Assembly (NCBI GenBank): GCA_037178975.1
Contig: JASJZH010000004.1
Span: 10,230,001 to 10,294,000 of the forward strand
DNA: 64,000 nucleotides
Source of the DNA: Oscheius tipulae
Lineage: Eukaryota; Nematoda; Chromadorea; Rhabditida; Rhabditidae
Reading direction: 5' to 3'
The notes below the pieces were generated by a model. It was not told the DNA's origin, did no database searches, and saw nothing but the letters and a program-made list of their open reading frames with translations. Positions 58,337 to 64,000 of the stretch are shown piece after piece; the stretch's first letter is position 1; each line of letters starts with the position of its first letter. A program made the position numbers and the translations under genes.

Positions 58337-58734
58337 ATGTTTTCATACATCTATTATCTTCTCGTTAGCCTACTTCTCTTCATCGTAGTTCACACAGCGC
58401 TTGTAACTGGTACTTGCTACGCTCCACCTGGAGGAATCTGGGGTCCTGCTTGCGAGGACCCCGTAGGAGTCGTCGGAAGCAAGAACACTAGAGTTGGATA
58501 CGAAATTCACGTGGTTCAAAATGCCGGCACTCAAGTATGCTGCCAGGGAAGAGGGTATCAGGTGGGTAGGAGTGACGTTCACTATTGGTACTGTTTCAGA
58601 ATGGACAGAAATACTGGCAGCAGTTGGGCTGTGGCTCGGACACGTTCGGCGGTCAGGTTTCTTGGGATGAAGTAGCAGTAACAAGAGCCATCAAGTGTAA
58701 GGGTACGCCTTTTGGGGCTAATGTCTACTTTTAA
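58337..58734 (+). CDS. Small secreted protein with six cysteines, 119 aa
   Basis: Exons 58337-58561 and 58600-58734, phase 0. A signal peptide (MFSYIYYLLVSLLLFIVVHT) is followed by ~95 residues with TCYAPPGGIWGPACED, VQNAGTQVCCQGRGYQ, LGCGSDTFGGQVSWDE and AIKCKG. Six cysteines in a short secreted domain suggest three disulphides. The upstream neighbour is a diverged, truncated paralogue. The gene has its own TATA box. No named domain is recognised; a secreted nematode-specific protein is the simplest reading. Confidence 0.7.
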
Positions 58735-58835
58735 TGTGTCAGTTTATGGAGTATAAAGGTTATTCACAAAGTCTCTCCGCCTCACTATCACTCCGTCTCT
58801 CTGTTTCTAAGTTTCTTTGACTCTCTGTGACTGTT

Positions 58836-59700
58836 TTAAACTGCGTTTTCCAGTTCGTCAAAATAAAAAGAAACATTTGTAAAAACCCACTTCATCGAGC
58901 TGCTCGGATCTTCATCCTCAAAAATGTTGGCATCTTGCCTCGCACTCTTGGCCTCCTCTTCCGACGACATCACGATCTGAACCAGTCTCTTCCCCACCGA
59001 AAAAAATCTAAATCTCACCTCAGCCTGCTGCTTGTCTTCCTCCTGACTCATAAACTTGACAGATACTATGGCATCCTGTCCTAGAATCCCCTCAAGCGGC
59101 CCTCTATCCGCCGTGGCCAGGTTCAGAGCATAGATTGTTCTCGCCCGTACCGTCTGGTCATTTGAGATTTTGAAGAAATCGGTCGAACCGGGGATTACTG
59201 TAAGCCATAGTAGTGGAATTAACAGGAAAGCTACCAAATTTGTCGGAAGTCTCAATGCTCAGGACATCTCCATCTAGCTTCGAGCCAGACAATTGGGTAT
59301 AGGCAAACTGTGCCTCTTTGGCAGTGGAGAAAAGAAAGAAGATGGAGCCTAGTTTCAATTTCTGAAATGAAACTTGGATAAAATGGGCAAGAACCAAACC
59401 TGGAGGATATCTGGCTTACTGAAACTGATCTCGAACGACTCGCACTGGTCAAAGACTCTCTGGAGATCAGGGTTTGTCCTCCAGCCTCCTGGCTGCTTGA
59501 TATTCTTGACTGTGAACTGACGGTCGTCTGTTTCCACCGGGTGACCCTGGAAGTAACAGAGGTTGACAGATGATGGACATAGAGACAGTAAAATGATAGT
59601 GACAAAAACGAATGGTATAACAACTCACAATCGGTACACTGATCTCTCCTCCTATCGTGTTCTCCATGTCGACACTGCCACCGTCCGTCACCTCCACCAT
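58836..59700 (-). CDS. 221-aa protein with possible RRM-like fold
   Basis: Exons 59629-59700, 59400-59546, 59235-59361, 59019-59197 and 58836-58976 close in phase to 222 codons. The middle reads QFTVKNIKQPGGWRTNPDLQ, then SFSKPDILQKLKLGSIFFLF and AKEAQFAYTQLSG, a beta-alpha-beta-beta-like order resembling an RNA-recognition motif, with FTVKNI as a possible RNP2 and KLGSIFFLF as a possible RNP1, though neither is canonical. The C-terminal half is acidic (SSEEEAKSARQ, FEDEDPSSSM). No signal peptide is present. RNA binding is inference only. Confidence 0.65.
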
Positions 59701-60199
59701 CTTAATTCGTTGATGTTTAGAAGAAAAGCCGGGAGAATGAGAATTAAAATGATCGGCTAGATAAGAATTTGAAAGCTAACGAAAAAGCTCGGATGGAGAA
59801 GCCTACTCTTGAAAGCTTTTTGGTACAAAAAGTTGGAGCAATGTAATTACCAAAAATCAATACAGAAAGTTGAACACGTGCAGTACTTGTTTCAAAAAAG
59901 CGCTTGGATAATTTTATAGTTGAACGGAAGACGTCAATTCGAAAATAGACTCTGGCGTGCAAGCGAAAATCGTACGTATTCTTCCTCTGTTTTGAAATTT
60001 CGACTCTTTGTTTGCTTTTCTTACAAAATCTACATGAGATTTCTGCTCAAACCTAACTTTGTTAGAAGTCCGAAAACTGTTAAATCGTCTGTGATATTCT
60101 GATAACCGAGTAATTTACAATTTATTGGACAGTTAAAGGCACCGAAATGTCGCCTTGTCTTGACCTAAAAACATGTTATATTCAAGATTTCCCAGCACG
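59701..60199. other. Shared upstream region of two divergent genes
   Basis: About 500 bp between the starts of the minus-strand 221-aa gene (59700) and the plus-strand ZGPAT gene (60200). It probably holds both promoters. No gene or clear motif was recognised. Confidence 0.5.
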
Positions 60200-62983
60200 A
60201 TGGCTTCTCTAGAAGAAGAGCTACGGGCCTGTGAGGAACAGATCCGCGAGCTCGAATCCAAGAAGGCCCTGAAGAACGAGGCAGTGAAGACGGATTTTCA
60301 GAATGCTAGAGGGAGCATGGAGAAGAGACTGGATCATCTGGAAACACATGGTTGGTAGCCTTTCATTTTATTTTTTGACTTTATACCTTTTCCAGGCTGG
60401 ACTCCGCAGGAACAAGCCCACGCCGGAGAAGAGCTGCAAGGCTTCAGGGAGCAGCTCAAGTTCATTGAGAGTAAAGAGAGTGACAGGAACAAGTACGATG
60501 AGCAGATACAGAGAGCCTTAAATGATCTCTATGAAATGAGGACGCTGCTTCGGGAAATGATAGCTGAGAACCAAGATGAGGTAGTGGAAGACGGGTCGAT
60601 GGCTTCAACATCTTCCAAAGAAGGGATCGAGGATTTAAAAGAGGTTGAACTGGGTGAGAATCTTCTTCACTTTCTTTTGCTCTCAAACTAACCGACTGTA
60701 TGGTCTCCTGGGTGGTGGTCTTACAATATTTGACCACGCTTCCTTCTGGAGAATCTGGGAGATTCTCCTTTAAAGTTCAATTTGCAACAAAGCAATAGTA
60801 TGCCCATGCGGGGAAGAGAGTTGTAGCTTGAAAACCTTGGATATTGATATTGGGAAAGCTTCAGATGAACTAGATCGGTCCCCTATCTGGTTTTCAATAG
60901 TAGATGTAGCCACATGAACTTATTGGGACTCAATTATTCGGAGCGGTCCACCCAGTTTCTAATGAGCACATAAACAGCTGTAATTAATTTGGTTTCAAAT
61001 TGTTGGATCAAAGGCAGTGAGTACTGTTCGAAAACTTATACTTTGCCGACAGAGCTGTTAATTCATTGATCTTCAGATGCCGATCAGCTCATCGGTAACC
61101 GAGTCATGACTCCACTGTCTGGAGTATCTCAGGCAATCAAGCACCACTCTGCTATCATTTTGGACGTGGAACTGAACGAGTCTTCTGGCAAGATCATGGT
61201 AGTGTCCCAAGCTTCAGACTAATGAAATTTTCAGGCACGACTCCTTTTCAGCTTTCCCCTAACTCCCAAAATGAAACCCTGCCAGTTCTTCATGAAGGAC
61301 AGTTGTCGCTTCGAGAAAACCTGCAAGTTCAGTCATGGAGAACTGGTTGCCTTGGAGGAGCTGGAAGAGTACAAGGAGCCTGACTTTGGGTAAGAGTTTG
61401 TCTATATTCAGTACAGTTCTTTTCAGCCTGGTAAAGGAAGAAGCTCTGGTACTGGTTCCTGTGGAGAATGGACTGTGGGACGTTGGTAGGATTGTTCTAA
61501 TGGATGAGGACGAATCAGCAGTCAAGCTGTTAAAGACAGGAAAGGAAGTCAGAGCATCGAACGGAAGGATGATTCCGCTCGGAGAAGACTATGAGGAAGA
61601 GAAGGGTAAGTTCTTAGAGAACTTTTAACACTTACTTTTAAAATCGTAACAGAGGCCAGAGCCCTGAGGTAGACGAGATTCTAGTCGTGCTTCACCAAGC
61701 CGCTTTCAAATCTTTGAGCGTTTGGAACATAATATTGGGCCCCCAGGCCCTGTTGGTTTTCGTGTATTTTCAAAGATTGCTAGCCTCTCAACAGTTTTCA
61801 GCGTCTCGGTGATTGGGTAATGCAAGAATACAGGGAGGCTATCCGGCGCGATAACAAGAGTTTGGTGAAAGCGGCAACGCTCTTCTTATCGATACTTTCC
61901 GCGGAAGTACATTGTCAGGAATAGCGGTTTCACATACAGTCCAATGAAAGAGCGTCATGGCGGATCGCTAGCTCAATCTTTGAGCAGTGGATTTCAAATA
62001 AAACGGTCCCGCGTTCGGCTCCCGGATGGTCCAAAGTTCCTACCTCTGTGACAAGTGCCTTACAACATCTAGTAGCACCGGGATTCCAAACAGTCTTTCC
62101 GACAAAACATTCCGGAAGACTCTTTGGAGCTCCACTGGGTGAAACATGACAGTTTGTTATTCAAATCAACTCTAGCAATTGAGCCTTGTCTTGCACATGT
62201 ACATTTGTAAAATTCCTTGAGACACTGTTTGACTTTCGACCACAGTAAACTGTAAATTTCAGTCGACGAGCCCTCCACCTCCCGACTTCCCAATACTTCC
62301 TGGTCGGAGCTCAAAGGAGAACGTCATGGCTCTCTCACAGTAGGCGACTTGGGTCAATGGACTGGTGGTGGCTTCGGGATGAAGATGCTCCAGAAAATGG
62401 GTTACAAACTTGGACAGGTCTCCCCTTTTCCTATAGTCTTATCAATTCTCAGTTCAGGGTCTCGGCAAGAACAGTGATGGAATAATTCACGCTGTCCAGG
62501 CCAAGATTTACAAGAAGGGCAAGGGATTGGGAGAGTCCGAGGGACAATTCGTGGAGCCTAAAAAGGGTGCACTTTCCGTGAGAGTGAATGGAGAGCAGGA
62601 GAGTGAAATCTTCTCGTTTATCAACAGGAAACTGGCCGGAAAACCGGCAGATTCCGAGAAGAGCGAGGCTGAGGAGAGGAAGAAGATGAAAGAGTCTAGT
62701 GAGACAGCACTAGGGACTCAGAATCTGTCTGTTGAAATGGAAATCAAGAAAATGAGGAGTAATGAGAGGAAGTTGATTGAGGTATATGATTTTTCCTCTT
62801 TTGTTCAAACAGTTAAGCTTTCAGGGTATACAGAGGAATCAGAAGACGGACCCGAAGACAGCTGCAAAGTATCAACAGAAACTAGAGGCTTTGAGAAAAG
62901 ACATTGGGAGACTAGAGCGACAGCATTCGACTATCAAGACGGAGCAGAATTGGAGGAGAGAGAAGAAGAAGGAAGTGTTTTGA
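60200..62983 (+). CDS. ZGPAT homologue, CCCH zinc finger plus G-patch, 500 aa
   Basis: Exons: 60200-60350, 60396-60653, 61077-61198, 61235-61389, 61427-61605, 62263-62417, 62458-62781, 62825-62983, closing to 501 codons. Domains in order: N-terminal coiled coil (ELRACEEQIRELESKK), a CCCH finger (KPCQFFMKDSCRFEKTCKFS, then H), a Tudor-like segment (VENGLWDVGRIVLMDED), a G-patch (GGGFGMKMLQKMGYKLGQGL) and a C-terminal coiled coil (LEALRKDIGRLERQHSTIK). The order and length match human ZGPAT, a nuclear protein described as a transcriptional repressor and linked to splicing; G-patches commonly activate DEAH helicases. Intron 5 (657 bp) contains a tRNA-like sequence. The gene converges on the LIM gene. 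Confidence 0.92.
61962..62033 (+). tRNA. tRNA-like pseudogene, anticodon position TCA
   Basis: The 72 nt fit a cloverleaf exactly: a 7-bp acceptor (GGATCGC with ATGGTCC, six pairs counting GU), TA at positions 8-9, a 4-bp D stem GCTC/GAGC with a 7-nt loop, a 7-nt anticodon loop TTTCAAA, a 5-nt variable region, and a T arm CCGCG-TTCGGCT-CCCGG with four of five pairs. The anticodon stem (GTGGA with TAAAA) pairs at only two of five positions. The A-box-like TAGCTCAATCTTTG and the B-box-like GCGTTCGGCTCC are present. It is most likely a decayed tRNA. It lies in intron 5 of the ZGPAT gene. Confidence 0.45.
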
Positions 62984-63224
62984 ATTGTTTTGCTGTAAAA
63001 AAATGTTTTTACATATGGAACAAACGTAGTAGATCTTTAGATAGAGCAACAGAGAGACAGAAAGAAAGAGAGACAGAGAGTTAGAGATAATTTCTCATTA
63101 TATAAGTAATCTTTATTTCTCACAAAACCATTTAGAGAGTATCGTAGATAGGCGTAGTGTATGTTCAGTCACGAGGCAGGTGGGCGTAGGTTACGACGTG
63201 GCGCGTCGGACATTCTTCCACTTG

Positions 63225-63545
63225 CTAGACCTGGATTAGAAGTTCATAATCAAGCAACAAAACCGTGCCAGAAACCCAAAAAATTACAACAAACCTTGCC
63301 AGTCTGACCGTGATGGAAGGTGTGAGACTCGACTCCGCCGTGACCATAGCCACGGGGACCAAAGAGGGCTCCGTAGCAGCGGTTACAGTACGGCTTTCCG
63401 TCACGCTGGGTATCGGTTTTCGATAGGGAAACAGTCATTTTTACCTCGCTGTGACTACCAGCAGCCAGGGTCCTTTTGCAGGCCTCGTTCTCGCAGCGGA
63501 GACAAGGACGGTGCCAGTCCTTGCCGATTGATGTCACGCGCTCAG
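63225..63545 (-). CDS. CRIP-type LIM-domain protein, 3' part
   Basis: Exons 63445-63545, 63295-63405 and a 6-bp last exon 63225-63230 (GTC TAG). The sequence [19 protein letters not shown]...[12 protein letters not shown] joins [21 protein letters not shown], the core of a cysteine-rich intestinal protein LIM domain with its zinc-ligand Cys/His residues and the LFGP signature. The first zinc-ligand exon is not in the 450 bp upstream, so the 5' end is outside the window. CRIP proteins are small cytoplasmic or nuclear adaptors. A minus-strand AATAAA lies at 63112-63117. The 6-bp terminal exon is unusual; if the donor at 63294 is not used the protein extends by about 16 residues. Confidence 0.85.
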
Positions 63546-64000
63546 CTGCAAAAGTGGGATCATTAAAAGAGTGTTAGAGGGAAAATGGCTATTATTTCAG
63601 GATGGCTGTTTTTGCTGTCTGTGTGGGCGAGATGGTCTCGGCTCTGGTGATCAGCTGTTTTCTAGGACGCGAAGAGTCTGGACAACGGGATTGATTTTGC
63701 ACAGTCAACGATGGCTGTACGTTATGTTCTAGACACTCCCTAGTACCACGTAAACTAATGGATATACAAATGTCTCATCAGTTCTGGAATCAGGAAGAAA
63801 GTTTATTATTCTATGAGCGAACGCTTGTTGGCTCCATGAATTCAAGCTGACTGGCTGAGCGTCCGCATGTACATGACCGAACGAGAGGAGAGATTCTCTT
63901 GACTACATACAATAGATCATCAGCTTACAATAGAAACTGGGGTGCTCAAATTAGCGATTAACACTGTCAAACATCTTGTCAAGCCTTTGTTGTCCCCTGC
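63546..64000 (-). other. Intron or upstream sequence of the LIM gene
   Basis: It begins (minus strand) with the CACTTTTGCAG acceptor of the LIM exon. No further exon, RNA gene or repeat was recognised up to the window edge. Confidence 0.5.

Overview
The window reads as nuclear DNA of a nematode, probably a rhabditid-type (chromadorean) worm. The evidence is the gene set: two cuticle collagens, an FMRFamide-like peptide precursor with two KPSFVRFG copies (flp-9 type), caveolin of cav-1 type, an SRE-like chemoreceptor and Tc3-type transposons. Gene architecture agrees: many 35-60 bp introns, TTTCAG acceptors, and acceptor-like sites a few bases before start codons, as expected for spliced-leader trans-splicing. 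No bacterial, viral or organellar genes were seen. Exon joins were worked out by hand from splice motifs, reading phase and family similarity, so most coding genes span several frames.

1-10 kb is transposon-rich: a decayed Tc3-like element (family A) beside the last two exons of a CYP4-type P450, a ~50-bp minisatellite present in both orientations, a small spliced Cys-rich membrane protein, and a 5'-truncated RTE-like reverse transcriptase with an internal deletion. 10-14 kb holds no gene I can support. 14-24 kb has a bZIP factor whose intron carries a Tc3 deletion derivative, an SRE-like receptor gene tail-to-tail with it (12 bp between stop codons, one probable frameshift), and an unrecognised Cys-rich, probably nuclear gene with duplicated fragments nearby. 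24.6-28.3 kb is the flp-9-like gene with a 3.2-kb first intron.

29.9-38 kb is a minus-strand pair, atg-7 followed 151 bp later by a C2H2 zinc-finger gene, spaced like an operon. The zinc-finger gene has a complete Tc3-like element (1597 bp, 210-bp inverted repeats, TA duplication, intact 327-aa DD34E transposase) in one intron and a foldback repeat filling another. 39-43 kb is the ubiquitin-conjugating enzyme let-70 (UBE2D type, all five exons) with a decayed satellite upstream. 44-50 kb has a damaged F-box gene, two convergent collagen genes and a decayed reading frame. 50-64 kb holds cav-1, a two-exon small gene, a 444-aa nuclear-type protein, a tandem pair of small secreted proteins (one truncated), a possible RRM-fold protein, a ZGPAT homologue with a tRNA-like pseudogene in an intron, and the 3' end of a CRIP-type LIM gene.

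The host genes are a general mix (autophagy, ubiquitin transfer, cuticle, membrane, neuropeptide, RNA and transcription factors), not one pathway. The most distinctive signal is how transposon-derived inverted repeats sit inside introns of working genes.
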